Program-made: the position numbers and the translations under genes
Notes under the pieces: model-generated
The model's database searches: none
What the model saw: the letters and a program-made list of their open reading frames with translations, nothing else
What the model was told of the DNA's origin: nothing
Part shown: positions 1 through 9,769 of the stretch, one piece after another
Numbering within the stretch: position 1 is the first letter of the stretch
How the letters are laid out: every line of letters begins with the position of its first letter
NCBI GenBank assembly: GCA_013378335.1
Contig: CP040556.1
Coordinates: 1,240,001-1,304,000 of the forward strand
Source: Streptococcus sanguinis
GTDB taxonomy: Bacteria > Bacillota > Bacilli > Lactobacillales > Streptococcaceae
Direction: 5' to 3'
Length of the DNA stretch: 64,000 bases

Positions 1-173
1 ACAAATTCTTCCTCATTGTAGAAGGCAAAGAAATGAGAACGCTTATCATTTGTATAACGGAGAAATTCGCTGATAGCTACCCTTTCCTCTACAGGAAAAG
101 CCTCGCGGTTTAAGGCCTCAACCTTATCCAAATCGGGAAATTCTGCTGTAATAATTTGACTAGTTAAAGACAT
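1..173 (-). CDS. GNAT-family N-acetyltransferase, N-terminal part only
   Basis: Reverse-strand reading from an ATG at 173 gives about 57 residues starting MSLTSQIITAEF and running off the window edge. A ribosome site (GTGAGGTAG) lies just upstream of the ATG. The pattern of an early Glu/Asp-rich helix followed by EERVAISEFLRY and a strand with HFFAFYNEE resembles the first part of GNAT acetyltransferases. The acetyl-CoA binding loop is outside the window, so the family call is inferred from the N-terminus only. It follows the ABC exporter genes in the same direction, 56 bases after the second subunit, and may be co-transcribed with them. Confidence 0.6.
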   Translation of the reverse strand, partial: MSLTSQIITAEFPDLDKVEALNREAFPVEERVAISEFLRYTNDKRSHFFAFYNEEEF

Positions 174-229
174 TGCTACCTCACTTTGCTTAATATTCTA
201 GCAGTTGTCAAAAAATTTAGCAAGCATTA

Positions 230-2008
230 TCAAGCTTCTTCCGCTTTTTTAGAAAATTGGCTCTGATAGAGGTCATAATAAAATCCTTTATCAGCCAAGA
301 GACTCTCATGATTTCCTTGCTCGATAATCTGACCATCCTTGAGCACCAAAATCTTATCCGCTTCCTGAATGGTCGACAGTCGGTGAGCAATGACAAAACT
401 AGTCCTGCCCTGCATGAGTGTTTTCATAGCCTTCTGAATCAAGAGCTCCAGCCGTGTATCGACAGATGAGGTCGCTTCATCCAAAATCAGAATCTTAGGA
501 TTGGCCAAAAGAGCCCTCGCAATCGTAAGCAACTGTTTCTGACCCAGCGAGATATTACTGGATTCTTGGTTCATTTCCATATTGTAGCCGCCTGGCAAGG
601 TTCGGATAAAGTGGTCCACATTAGCCGCCTTGGCCGCTTCCACAATTTCTTCATCAGTGGCTTGCAGATTGCCAAAGCGAAGATTTTCCTTGATAGTCCC
701 CTCATAAAGCCAAGCATCCTGCAGCACCATACCAAACTGTTTGCGGTAGTCCTGGCGAGAAAGGTGGCGTATATCATGCCCATCAACTGTAATCGCGCCT
801 TTGGTCACATCGTAGAAACGCATGAGCAAGTTAATCAGCGTGGTTTTACCAGCACCAGTCGGACCAACAATAGCCACCATTTCTCCTGGTTTGACTTCCA
901 GATTAAAATTCCGAATGAGCGGCTTGTCTACTACATACTGGAACTCCACATCCTTGAAGCTAACCTGACCTGTCAGATCTTGCTCCAGCTTTTCTGTCTT
1001 GTCATTGACTTCATCTGCTTCGTCCAGTACTTGGAAAATCCGGTCTAAAGAAGACTTAGCACTCTGCAGCTGGCCAGCCAGCTGAGTCAAGTTTTGAATG
1101 GGCTGATTAATCTGCCAGACATACTGAACAAAAGCTTGCAGATTTCCGACTGTCAAGCGCCCAGCGATAACCTGAAGTCCACCCAGTACAGCTAGCAGCA
1201 GATAAGTCAGGTCAGAAATAAAGTTCAAAACTGGATTCATAAGACCTGAGATAAAGCTGGCCTTAAAGCCTACTTTCTGCAGGTTTTGCGTAATTTGACG
1301 AAAATCCTCCTGGGAGCTTTCTTCTCTGACATAGAGCTTCAAAATATTAAATCCAGTCAGATTTTCCTGAACAAAGCCATTCATAGCTCCTAGTGCATCT
1401 GCCTGCTGTTTAAAGTAAGGCTGGGATTTCTTCACGATAAAGCGAGCACTGAGGTAGGTAATCGGAATCGAAACTACCACAATTATACCCAACTGCAGAT
1501 TGAGTACCAATACCATGACGATAACCAAAATCAGAGTAAAGACTGCGTTGATAACCTGCAGAAAGGACTGCTGCAAGGCATTTGAAACAGCTTCGACATC
1601 GCTGGTAAAACGCCCCAGCAAGTCACCAAACTGGTGCTTATCAAAGTAAGAAACGGGGATGCGATTAATCTTATGACTAAGTTCATCACGCAAGTCACGA
1701 ATGGTAGCCTGTACTGCATTGGTCATAAAGTAATTAGAATAGTAAGAACCGATTTCATAAAAAATCGCCCGCACAAAATACAAGACCATGACCCAGCCCA
1801 CATAGGACACATTAATCTGAGCACCAGACACACCTTTAGCCATATCCAGCAAATTATTTGTCAGTTCAGTAATGGCTAGACCTAAGACAAAGGGCTCGAC
1901 GACACTCATAACGACACTGAGGATTTTGAGGAAGATTGCAAAGGCGACTGCAAACTTATAAACTTTTAGGTAGCTCCACAGGCGAGCAAAACTAGATGTG
2001 TTTTTCAT
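230..2008 (-). CDS. Heterodimeric multidrug-type ABC exporter, subunit with catalytic Glu
   Basis: 592 residues: an N-terminal six-helix transmembrane domain (about 1-320) and a C-terminal nucleotide-binding domain. Walker A is GPTGAGKTT at 382-390, Walker B ends in D510-E511, and the switch histidine is H542. The signature loop is SLGQK (487-491) instead of LSGGQ. The partner has the mirror-image defects, so the pair should form one competent and one degenerate ATP site, as in LmrCD, BmrCD and pneumococcal PatAB. Starts 13 bases after the partner gene stop. Likely exports drugs or other amphipathic compounds; the substrate is not visible. Orthology to PatB is possible but not proven. Confidence 0.9.
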   Translation of the reverse strand: MKNTSSFARLWSYLKVYKFAVAFAIFLKILSVVMSVVEPFVLGLAITELTNNLLDMAKGVSGAQINVSYVGWVMVLYFVRAIFYEIGSYYSNYFMTNAVQATIRDLRDELSHKINRIPVSYFDKHQFGDLLGRFTSDVEAVSNALQQSFLQVINAVFTLILVIVMVLVLNLQLGIIVVVSIPITYLSARFIVKKSQPYFKQQADALGAMNGFVQENLTGFNILKLYVREESSQEDFRQITQNLQKVGFKASFISGLMNPVLNFISDLTYLLLAVLGGLQVIAGRLTVGNLQAFVQYVWQINQPIQNLTQLAGQLQSAKSSLDRIFQVLDEADEVNDKTEKLEQDLTGQVSFKDVEFQYVVDKPLIRNFNLEVKPGEMVAIVGPTGAGKTTLINLLMRFYDVTKGAITVDGHDIRHLSRQDYRKQFGMVLQDAWLYEGTIKENLRFGNLQATDEEIVEAAKAANVDHFIRTLPGGYNMEMNQESSNISLGQKQLLTIARALLANPKILILDEATSSVDTRLELLIQKAMKTLMQGRTSFVIAHRLSTIQEADKILVLKDGQIIEQGNHESLLADKGFYYDLYQSQFSKKAEEA

Positions 2009-2021
2009 ATCAGTCTCCTTT

Positions 2022-3758
2022 CTATTCCTCTGTCAAAGCTTGATTTTTCAGCTGCGAATCCGCAATTTCACGATAGATATCATTGGTTTCCATCAACTCT
2101 TCGTGCTTCCCGCGTCCGACGATTTCACCCTCATTCAGAACAATAATTTGGTCAGCGTCCATGATAGTTCCCACCCGTTGAGCTACAATCAGCACCGTTG
2201 CTTGACCTGTCACTTCCTTGAGACGACGACGAAGCACTGCATCCGTCTTATAATCCAGAGCAGAAAAAGAGTCATCGAAGATATAAATATCCGGCTTTTT
2301 GACCACCGCACGGGCGATAGAGAGCCGCTGCTTCTGCCCACCAGATAGATTGCTGCCTCCCTCAGCCAGATGAGTCTCAAAACGCTCTTCCCGGCTCTCG
2401 ATAAAGTCCTTGGCTTGAGCTACATCAGCTGCCTGACTAAGTTCTTCTTGACTGGCCTCTTCCTTTCCGTAGCGTAGGTTTGCTGCGATGGTTCCGGTAA
2501 ATAGCAGAGCCTTCTGCGGAATAAAGCCAATCTTCTGACGCAGAGCTTTCAGATTGTACTCGCGGACGTCCACACCATCCACTAAAATCTTACCAAGTGT
2601 TACATCGTAAAAGCGAGGAATCAGCTGCACTAGTGTTGACTTCCCAGAACCAGTAGAACCAATAAAAGCAACAGTCTCACCCGGCTTGGCCTTGAAGGAA
2701 ATATTATGCAGTACAGGACTCTCGGTCTCACCGGGATAAGCGAAGGTTACATTGTCAAACTCCAGATAACCCTTCGTCTCTGTCTCGGTTACACCATCTT
2801 CATTAGGATTGATTGAGATGGGCATGTCCATGACTTCCTTGAGCCGCTGGCTCGATACCGCAGTCCGTGGATACATGGTAAAGAGATTGGCCAAGAAGAG
2901 GAAGGATAGCAGCGCGTGAAAGCTGTATTCGATAAAGGCAACAAGATTTCCGATTTCAAGACTTCCATCCCGCAAAGGATCTAGGGCAAACCAGACAATG
3001 GCCACAATCATCGCAATAATAATCTGCACAAAGAGTGGCTCTGTCAGACCGGTCAGCTTAAAGAGCTTATTGGAGTTTTGCGCATAGACCTCATTTTCAT
3101 CAGAAAAACGCTTCTCTTGAAATTCTTCTCTTGCAAAAGCTCGAATAACGCGTAGACCAGTCAGATTTTCCCTTACATACTGATTAATCTTATCAAGAGT
3201 CTTCTGCTGCTTTTCAGACAAGGGCTTGGTTTTAACCGCTACATAAATGACCACGACAGCCAAGAAAGGCACTGAAACAGCGACTATCCAAGCCAGAGAC
3301 GGACTGGTCAGAAAGATCATGAGAATACTGGACAGCATCATCATGGGAGTAATGACACCCATTTTCAGAGTTTGCTCTGCAAACTGCATAAGAACAAAAG
3401 CATCCGAAGTCAAGCGCGTGACCAAAGAGGATACACCAATTTGCTCATACTCATGATGAGAATACTCTTGCAGCTTAGCATAGAGATCATTGCGCATGTC
3501 CTGCACCATGGTCGTCGTTAGCTTCCCAGCCGCATAAGACAGAACGATTCGCCCCAGCACTCCTAAGATAATAACGCCAAACATGACCCAAGCCCAGAAA
3601 AAGAGACGGTCTGTCTGCTTAGTATTGATTCCCTCATCAATCATCCGAGCCAGCACCGTTGGCAGACCTAGATTGACGATTACAAAAAAGATTGCCGCGA
3701 CAAAGTCTAAGACCAGCCACTTAGGATATCTCTTCAAATAAGACCAAATGTATAACAT
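2022..3758 (-). CDS. Heterodimeric multidrug-type ABC exporter, subunit with degenerate ATP site
   Basis: 578 residues, six-helix membrane domain then nucleotide-binding domain. Walker A GSTGSGKST at 367-375 and a canonical LSGGQ at 471-475 are present, but the Walker B carboxylate is D495-D496 (Asp in place of catalytic Glu) and the switch histidine is Q527. This is the typical non-catalytic half of type IV heterodimeric exporters. It is the first gene of the operon, with a GGAGGCGTT ribosome site and a hairpin-containing leader. In pneumococcus the comparable patA leader carries a transcriptional attenuator (established knowledge); whether this gene is the orthologue is inference. Confidence 0.9.
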   Translation of the reverse strand: MLYIWSYLKRYPKWLVLDFVAAIFFVIVNLGLPTVLARMIDEGINTKQTDRLFFWAWVMFGVIILGVLGRIVLSYAAGKLTTTMVQDMRNDLYAKLQEYSHHEYEQIGVSSLVTRLTSDAFVLMQFAEQTLKMGVITPMMMLSSILMIFLTSPSLAWIVAVSVPFLAVVVIYVAVKTKPLSEKQQKTLDKINQYVRENLTGLRVIRAFAREEFQEKRFSDENEVYAQNSNKLFKLTGLTEPLFVQIIIAMIVAIVWFALDPLRDGSLEIGNLVAFIEYSFHALLSFLFLANLFTMYPRTAVSSQRLKEVMDMPISINPNEDGVTETETKGYLEFDNVTFAYPGETESPVLHNISFKAKPGETVAFIGSTGSGKSTLVQLIPRFYDVTLGKILVDGVDVREYNLKALRQKIGFIPQKALLFTGTIAANLRYGKEEASQEELSQAADVAQAKDFIESREERFETHLAEGGSNLSGGQKQRLSIARAVVKKPDIYIFDDSFSALDYKTDAVLRRRLKEVTGQATVLIVAQRVGTIMDADQIIVLNEGEIVGRGKHEELMETNDIYREIADSQLKNQALTEE

Positions 3759-3818
3759 AACGCCTCCTTCACTATCTATTCAAAAATAACTCACTCTAAA
3801 ACACCCAAGTGCTTTTAA

Positions 3819-3888
3819 AACAAAGAAAAGAGCGCGCAAATGCACGCTTTAATATGAATATTATAACAAAAATATGAAGGAGGGTAAA
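3819..3888 (-). promoter_or_regulatory. Promoter and attenuator-like leader of the ABC exporter operon
   Basis: On the minus strand, -35 TTTACC (3883-3888), a 17-base spacer and -10 TATAAT (3860-3865) predict a start near 3853. The leader then contains a GC-rich hairpin, GCGTGC (3842-3847) pairing with GCGCGC (3832-3837) across an ATTT loop, followed by a U-rich run (3819-3831). A second weaker hairpin follows near 3801-3818. The first hairpin sits between promoter and gene and looks like an intrinsic terminator, so it may attenuate transcription. Confidence 0.55.
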
Positions 3889-3990
3889 GGTCATTTCAGA
3901 CTTTTTTCTGCTTATCATCAGCCTCATAAATGACTGTCAGCAACAAACTGCCTGAAAGCAGACCAGCTATAGTTTTAATTGCTTGACTTA

Positions 3991-4024
3991 TGTAGAAAAA
4001 CAAACCTAGTTTTCACTAGGTTTG
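3991..4024 (-). terminator. Rho-independent terminator of the IgA1 protease gene
   Basis: A perfect 10-bp stem (CAAACCTAGT at 4001-4010 with ACTAGGTTTG at 4015-4024) and TTTC loop, followed on the minus strand by TTTTTC. It lies about 100 bases past the protease stop. The rest of 3889-4124 shows no gene. Confidence 0.85.
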
Positions 4025-4124
4025 TAATTTCTTATCTGCAAGAAGGTCTGAATTTAAGAGTGATTCAATCTCATATCTCGTTCCAACCTTTCATAGTAAC
4101 TAGTCTGCAGACTGGTTGGCCGGC

Positions 4125-7100
4125 TCAAACCAATAACTTCTGGTTTTCAAAGATTGATTTTCTGAAATCATTGGTTTGATCGAGGTAAGCTTTGAAGACT
4201 GCTTTTTTCAGCTTATGCACAGCACTGTTATATTCTGGTTTATAGCCGCTCCAAGAATACCAATTATCATTTGCATCTTTGAGAACCGCTTCATCCATCA
4301 AGGTTTGCAACTCTGCTACAGTACTGATAGTCTTAGTAGCATAACTTGTCCATGGTTGTCTCGTATCATCAAATGTGACCTTATTCAAGCTGTCGAACTT
4401 GTTTTTACGTTCTTCATACATAGCCTTCTTAAACTCAGTCCAATTATTAAACTGACCATTGAAGACCTTGCGTAAAACCAAGTCATCTGTTACCAGACCT
4501 CTGGTCTTACCATAGATACTGATGGTTTTCCCGTTTTGCTTGGCATCATCTTCATATTGATTAGAGATATAAGGGACCATACCATCTTTAAAGCCTTTGG
4601 CTGCCAGAAGTTCATAAGCCATACGCCGTCCCATAAGATCGCCAGGAGTTCCTTTTTCACTGCTTAAAGCAGAATAAATCGGAGAGAAGAGTTTAATCGT
4701 ATGGTAGCCGTTTCTTTCTACATCGCCATTTTTGTACTCACGCGCTGAAAGAATATCATTTTCAATCAAACTATCGAATGAGTTTAATTTTTGTGCATCT
4801 GCCATTGTAATATTTTTGATCACATTCGTTGCGTAAACATCATTTCCATCAGCATCTCGGACATATTTATTCTCGACTTTTCTCAGAACGTTCACTTTCT
4901 GCGCATCAGACAGATGGTTCACGATTGACATCCCTTCTAGGTACTCCAACATATAAATGACATCAAACATGTTGTGAACATAGTTTTTCAAATCATCCGC
5001 ATCTTGGAAACGTTTAGTTGGATCAAGAACTTGCAAACGAGATTTTTCAGTCGCATCATTCTTGTCATATTTGAGAATTGAGTTGACTGTAATTGTCGCA
5101 TCATCTGGATGATCCGGTGCTTGCAACAAGCCCTTGGCGAAGAATTCTGGACCAAGACCGCTTCTTCTTCCATATCCTCCTAAATAGATCTCGTTATCAG
5201 AATCATGCGTCATCTCATGAGTATAGGTAATGGCTCCGTCCTTGTCCAGCATACGATATCCCATGTAGTAAACACCGTCCCCAGTAGCGTAAGCTCCGTG
5301 CTTATTGTGCACGACCTTGTTTCCAACCGGTCCGAAGAAATACTTCATAGCTGGATTAGAACTATCAAATTGTGCTTCAGCTGTAGCTTTGCCAACAGTA
5401 GTATCATCTCCAAACTTATAGGCATCATAGACCAAGATATTTCGATAGAGCTTTTCACGCCCCTGCTCGTCTAATATTCTATACCAATAATCATAATGGT
5501 CGCGTTGGCGTTTTGCAGTTTCTTGGGCATTATCCTCAACAAACTTATTGAGTTCAGCCCCAGCTCTGTGCTCATTATTTCTATATCTGTCATATGCACC
5601 AAAGCCAAGACTGGATATGGTCGATATGACAAAGACTGATCTTTCAGGCATAGTCAGCAATGGTAAAACCATATTTCGGTATTTCCAAGTGTCGCTGGTA
5701 ATTCGATCATACACCCCGATAGAGTATTTGCTGCCAGCCTGCTCTTGTTTGACCCTCACCTCATCAATAGCTGATTTTTCTTCAACTATATAAGCCTTGG
5801 TTTGCTCTTTGAACCATTGATTATTTGTTTTGTTTGGTAAAAATACTTCCCGGTAATTGGCAAGCGTGCTGAACAAATCTTTTGTTCCATTATTGTTTGC
5901 AAGGCTGATGCTATACGTATCTACGTTGTTCTTGGCTAGAAGATTGTTAAAGCCTGATTTACCTAATTCAATGATCGTATCTAACGGCGATACGTTGCTC
6001 TTACCAAAGAAATCCGTGTGGTACATGACTAAGTCTTTGATATTCACGTCACCATAGTTAAAGTTGTACCAGCGCTCTAAATAGGTCAAACCTAAAAGCA
6101 AGGCTTCCTTATTGCGTTTGATTTTATCAACGACGTAACCATTAATCGTTTGATTTTCGCTGGCAATGACTGCATCAGCAGACAAAAGTTTTTCCAGTGT
6201 ATTTGCTAGATTTTCCTTCGTTTTGGCAAACTGCTCTTCTAAGTATAATTCCGTTAATGAAACTCCTGAAGAAATACCCAAGGTGTTTCTGATAGCCTCT
6301 GACTGATAATCGACCGCTCTCAAATCAGGCAAAACTTCATTAATGATTGAACTATGACTATGTAAGAATTGATTCGGCGTATAGATGAGATCGGTATCGC
6401 CAACACGGTATTCTGCTAACTTACTAAAGTCAGATTGATAGGTAATATCTAGTGTTTCAGATGAATGATCCTTATAGTGAAGCAAGAGCTTATTAGCCGC
6501 TTCTTTATGCGAAGCAATATCTGTAATCACTTCATTATCCTTCATCATGACTGCAGATAGGACTTCTTTTTCATACAAAGCGCTATCTTCTTTTACCAGA
6601 TTACCGTATTTGACAATGGTTGCCTTATCATAAAACGGCAGTAATTTTTCTATATTCTTATATGCTAATGCTCGACTGGCTTGATAGTCTTTAACCTTAG
6701 AAAAATCACTTTCTATATTTCTGCTAGTCAGTAAGCTTTCGACTTTCGGTACAGCAAGAGAGTTAATTTCAGATTTCTTACTTGCGATTTGAGCAGCATC
6801 AATCAATGTTCCTCTCTCTTCGAGGGATTCCTTGGTGACAACCTCATCCTTTTCAAGAGTCACTTTGTAGACTCTGTTATCTTTGTTGCTATATGAGTCA
6901 GTTATTCGCATTCCTCGATAGTGATACCCACTAATCGCATTTCCATTCATAACATTGACATCGCTAAGAACATTATGCAATCTTCCAGCGTGTCTCTCTT
7001 CGCTAGAATCTCTATCCCATAAGTAGCCAGCAACACCAGCAACACTTCCAAAGCGCTTCACATTATTAATATGGCCCTCGGCGTAACTATTGCTGATAAG

Positions 7101-9758
7101 CGCATCCTTCTCGACAAGACCTGCAAGGCCGCCGACAGTTTGGTTTGTGCTATCCGCATTTGACGAGATGGTAATTGTAGCTTTTGACTTATCTACTACT
7201 GCATTGATGCCAGTAAGTTGACCTACTAATCCTCCGATATTGTATGGTGATCTCGTTTCATAGGAGTTGACAATTCTTCCCTTGAAACTGCTATTTGTAA
7301 TCTTAGAATTATCAGCCTTCCAGACCAAGCCACCAATGCCACGTTCGCCAGCCAGAACACCATCTACATGGACATTATTAATCCTTGTTGCATTATTGGC
7401 TTCATTTGCAAGGGATCCAATATCAGTTTTCCCTGAGATATTTACATCTTTAAGAGCCAGATTTTCTACAGTAGCAGCGCTCAAGGTGTCAAATAAAGGC
7501 TTCTTCAAATTATAAATAGCGTAATTTTTCCCGTCTTTGCTGCCAAATAGCTTACCAGTAAATCTGCCCTTTATATAACTGTTAGCACTATTTTCTAGTT
7601 CAACCTCATTAGCATTCAGACTAGCACCTAAATAATAGGTTCCATTGAGATTGTTATTTATAGCTTGAACTAAGTTACTAAAGGAAGTAAAGTTTGTGAC
7701 TTCTCTCTCTGCCTTTTTAGCTAGATAAAAAGTAAAATTGTCCTCGTACTTATTGTCAATGTCCTGTTTTAATTTTTCCGCACTTGCAGTAATTTTATAA
7801 ACTGGCTGACCATCTTTTGTGCTATCAACTATTGAAGAAATCGGCAAGAAGACATCTTTAAACTTAGAAGATTTGACCTTCACGAAATAATTGTCTTGAT
7901 TGCTCGGAATTGTATCCAGAGAAACGTGTTGTTTGTATTTTCCGTCAGATAGACTATACAATTCCAGTTCAGATACATTTCTCAATTCAATATGCTTTTC
8001 AGGTTCTTGCTTCTGCTCTTTAGGCTCTTGAGCTTTTTCAGCAGGATTTTCTGCTTCTGGCGCTGCTGGTTCGATGTTTCCAGTATATTCTTGCGGAGGC
8101 TCTACCTGTTCGGGCTCAACTATGGCTCCAGCTTGGACTTCTGTATACTCAGGTAATGGAGCGACCTGCTCAGGTTCCACTACCGCTCCTGCTTGTGTGT
8201 CTGTATATTCTGGCAAGGAAGAAACTTGTTCAGGCTCAACGATGGCACCTGATTGAACATCTGTATACTCAGGTAATGAAGAGGCTTGCTCGGGTTCGAC
8301 TATTGCTCCCGATTGAACGCCTGTGTATTCCGGTAATGGTGTAACTTGCTCGGGAGCGACCACCGCACCGGATTGAGTTCCCGTATACTCTGGTAAGGGA
8401 GCAACTTGTTCAGGTGTCACTACTGCGCCTGCTTGGGGTCCTGTGTATTCTGGCGAGGGAGTCGCTTGTTCGGGTTCAACGATTGCTCCTGCTTGGGGTC
8501 CTGTGTATTCAGGCAATGGAGCGACTTGCTCAGGTTCTACTATCGCACCGGATTGGACACCTCCAACCTCCGGTTCAATTTGTTCAGGCTCAACTATGGC
8601 TCCAGATAATGTACCTGAATAATCAGGCAATGAAGCCACCTGCTCAGGCTCAACGATTGCACCAGATTGGACACCTGTGTACTCTGGTAAGGGAGCAACT
8701 TGCTCAGGTTGAACCAAGTTAGAAGCTACTGGTTTTTCGCTAGGCATTTCAAGCTTTTTAGTCCCTTTTTCTACTATTTTAGGAGTCGCTTCCTCTATTT
8801 TAGTCGAAAGAACCTCTCTAGAAACTTCCGTATTATCTACAGTAAAAATTCGAACGACTTCGATTTTCCGGCCTGGTTTTCCTTCTTGTTTTACTCTTAC
8901 AGTCCCCTCGGCTAAATCCGCATTTTCTTGTATTTGTTCTCCAAAGGCTATCTCAGTTTCAACAGTCTCTTCTTTGTATAATAATTCTGACTTAGCTACT
9001 CGGCCAGACAAGACTTCATCTTGAGGCTCAATTGTATTGACGCCAACCGTTTGATTTTTCAGCCCATTCTTATCAAAAGAAAGAGAATAATTTAGCTTCT
9101 TATTTTGGTTTAAAACTTCTTTATCTTCATTAGCATTCTGCTGATTATCAAGAATCTTATTGTCTAATAATTTTTTAATTGATTCGTTTTTTATGTAGCC
9201 AACATAGGTATAGCCCGAAATTTCACCTGGTGAAGGCAGACTTTCCCCAGCTGACACTTGATATTCCGCATTATACTGCAGTAAGATCCCATTTCCCAGC
9301 GCATCGACGGATAGTATCAAGCCTCCTCCCACACCAGCACCCACCAAAACAGTCAATAGGAACTTGCCTTTAACCTTTCCTTTTGACACAACAAAAACAA
9401 CCAATCCTATCGTCGTTAACAGACCAGCCGTCATCATAGTATTAGAGTTATTATTGTCTCCTGTATTCGGTAAGGTTTTTGCTCCAGTATTTGAGTTTAA
9501 CCTGTAGACAAGATAGTAAGTCTCCTCGTTGCCTTCTGACATTTTAGGAAATCCACTTACAATCAACTCCTTTTCTTGCGGAGTTATTTCAGTATCTGTC
9601 ACGTATTTATAGTGTACATTCAACTTTTCCTGCGCTTGAACAGAGTCAACCCCAACGATAGAACCAAAAAACAAACTAGAAATAGCAGCCGAAACAAGCC
9701 CGACAGCTAATTTCCTAAAAGCAAACCGAGTTTGCTTCTCCCCAAAAAACTTTTTCAT
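4125..9758 (-). CDS. iga: IgA1 protease-type zinc metallopeptidase (M26), cell-surface
   Basis: 1,877 residues from ATG 9758, chosen because AAAGGGA lies correctly upstream; the longer in-frame reading begins at a TTG (9773) without a ribosome site. Order of parts: YSIRK-like signal segment, LPNTG at 96-100, two hydrophobic helices (about 109-125 and 133-152), G5 domain (about 256-335), ten Pro/Glu-rich repeats (363-560), GLUG-type glycine repeats (about 765-925), and the peptidase domain with HEMTH at 1514-1518 and a third zinc ligand E1538, the HExxH-x20-E spacing of M26 enzymes. N-terminal LPXTG is typical of streptococcal IgA1 and Zmp proteases. It probably cleaves the human IgA1 hinge; a Zmp with another substrate cannot be excluded from sequence. 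Confidence 0.92.
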   Translation of the reverse strand: MKKFFGEKQTRFAFRKLAVGLVSAAISSLFFGSIVGVDSVQAQEKLNVHYKYVTDTEITPQEKELIVSGFPKMSEGNEETYYLVYRLNSNTGAKTLPNTGDNNNSNTMMTAGLLTTIGLVVFVVSKGKVKGKFLLTVLVGAGVGGGLILSVDALGNGILLQYNAEYQVSAGESLPSPGEISGYTYVGYIKNESIKKLLDNKILDNQQNANEDKEVLNQNKKLNYSLSFDKNGLKNQTVGVNTIEPQDEVLSGRVAKSELLYKEETVETEIAFGEQIQENADLAEGTVRVKQEGKPGRKIEVVRIFTVDNTEVSREVLSTKIEEATPKIVEKGTKKLEMPSEKPVASNLVQPEQVAPLPEYTGVQSGAIVEPEQVASLPDYSGTLSGAIVEPEQIEPEVGGVQSGAIVEPEQVAPLPEYTGPQAGAIVEPEQATPSPEYTGPQAGAVVTPEQVAPLPEYTGTQSGAVVAPEQVTPLPEYTGVQSGAIVEPEQASSLPEYTDVQSGAIVEPEQVSSLPEYTDTQAGAVVEPEQVAPLPEYTEVQAGAIVEPEQVEPPQEYTGNIEPAAPEAENPAEKAQEPKEQKQEPEKHIELRNVSELELYSLSDGKYKQHVSLDTIPSNQDNYFVKVKSSKFKDVFLPISSIVDSTKDGQPVYKITASAEKLKQDIDNKYEDNFTFYLAKKAEREVTNFTSFSNLVQAINNNLNGTYYLGASLNANEVELENSANSYIKGRFTGKLFGSKDGKNYAIYNLKKPLFDTLSAATVENLALKDVNISGKTDIGSLANEANNATRINNVHVDGVLAGERGIGGLVWKADNSKITNSSFKGRIVNSYETRSPYNIGGLVGQLTGINAVVDKSKATITISSNADSTNQTVGGLAGLVEKDALISNSYAEGHINNVKRFGSVAGVAGYLWDRDSSEERHAGRLHNVLSDVNVMNGNAISGYHYRGMRITDSYSNKDNRVYKVTLEKDEVVTKESLEERGTLIDAAQIASKKSEINSLAVPKVESLLTSRNIESDFSKVKDYQASRALAYKNIEKLLPFYDKATIVKYGNLVKEDSALYEKEVLSAVMMKDNEVITDIASHKEAANKLLLHYKDHSSETLDITYQSDFSKLAEYRVGDTDLIYTPNQFLHSHSSIINEVLPDLRAVDYQSEAIRNTLGISSGVSLTELYLEEQFAKTKENLANTLEKLLSADAVIASENQTINGYVVDKIKRNKEALLLGLTYLERWYNFNYGDVNIKDLVMYHTDFFGKSNVSPLDTIIELGKSGFNNLLAKNNVDTYSISLANNNGTKDLFSTLANYREVFLPNKTNNQWFKEQTKAYIVEEKSAIDEVRVKQEQAGSKYSIGVYDRITSDTWKYRNMVLPLLTMPERSVFVISTISSLGFGAYDRYRNNEHRAGAELNKFVEDNAQETAKRQRDHYDYWYRILDEQGREKLYRNILVYDAYKFGDDTTVGKATAEAQFDSSNPAMKYFFGPVGNKVVHNKHGAYATGDGVYYMGYRMLDKDGAITYTHEMTHDSDNEIYLGGYGRRSGLGPEFFAKGLLQAPDHPDDATITVNSILKYDKNDATEKSRLQVLDPTKRFQDADDLKNYVHNMFDVIYMLEYLEGMSIVNHLSDAQKVNVLRKVENKYVRDADGNDVYATNVIKNITMADAQKLNSFDSLIENDILSAREYKNGDVERNGYHTIKLFSPIYSALSSEKGTPGDLMGRRMAYELLAAKGFKDGMVPYISNQYEDDAKQNGKTISIYGKTRGLVTDDLVLRKVFNGQFNNWTEFKKAMYEERKNKFDSLNKVTFDDTRQPWTSYATKTISTVAELQTLMDEAVLKDANDNWYSWSGYKPEYNSAVHKLKKAVFKAYLDQTNDFRKSIFENQKLLV
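8079..8672 (-). repeat. Ten tandem 20-residue (60-bp) repeats inside the IgA1 protease gene
   Basis: Residues 363-560 consist of ten units of the form VQSGAIVEPEQVAPLPEYTG, preceded by a partial unit. Nine units are 60 bp; the second from the N-terminus is 54 bp (18 residues, ending EPEVGG). Units differ at a few positions (Q-A-G for Q-S-G, V-V for I-V). The block is Pro/Glu-rich and probably an extended spacer that lifts the catalytic domain off the wall. Such repeats can change copy number by recombination. Confidence 0.95.
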
Positions 9759-9769
9759 TAAAATCCCTT

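Noticed and set aside
8074..8722. Plus-strand open frames opposite the IgA1 protease repeats
   Set aside because: They mirror the 60-bp periodicity of the real gene and have no ribosome sites or family features.
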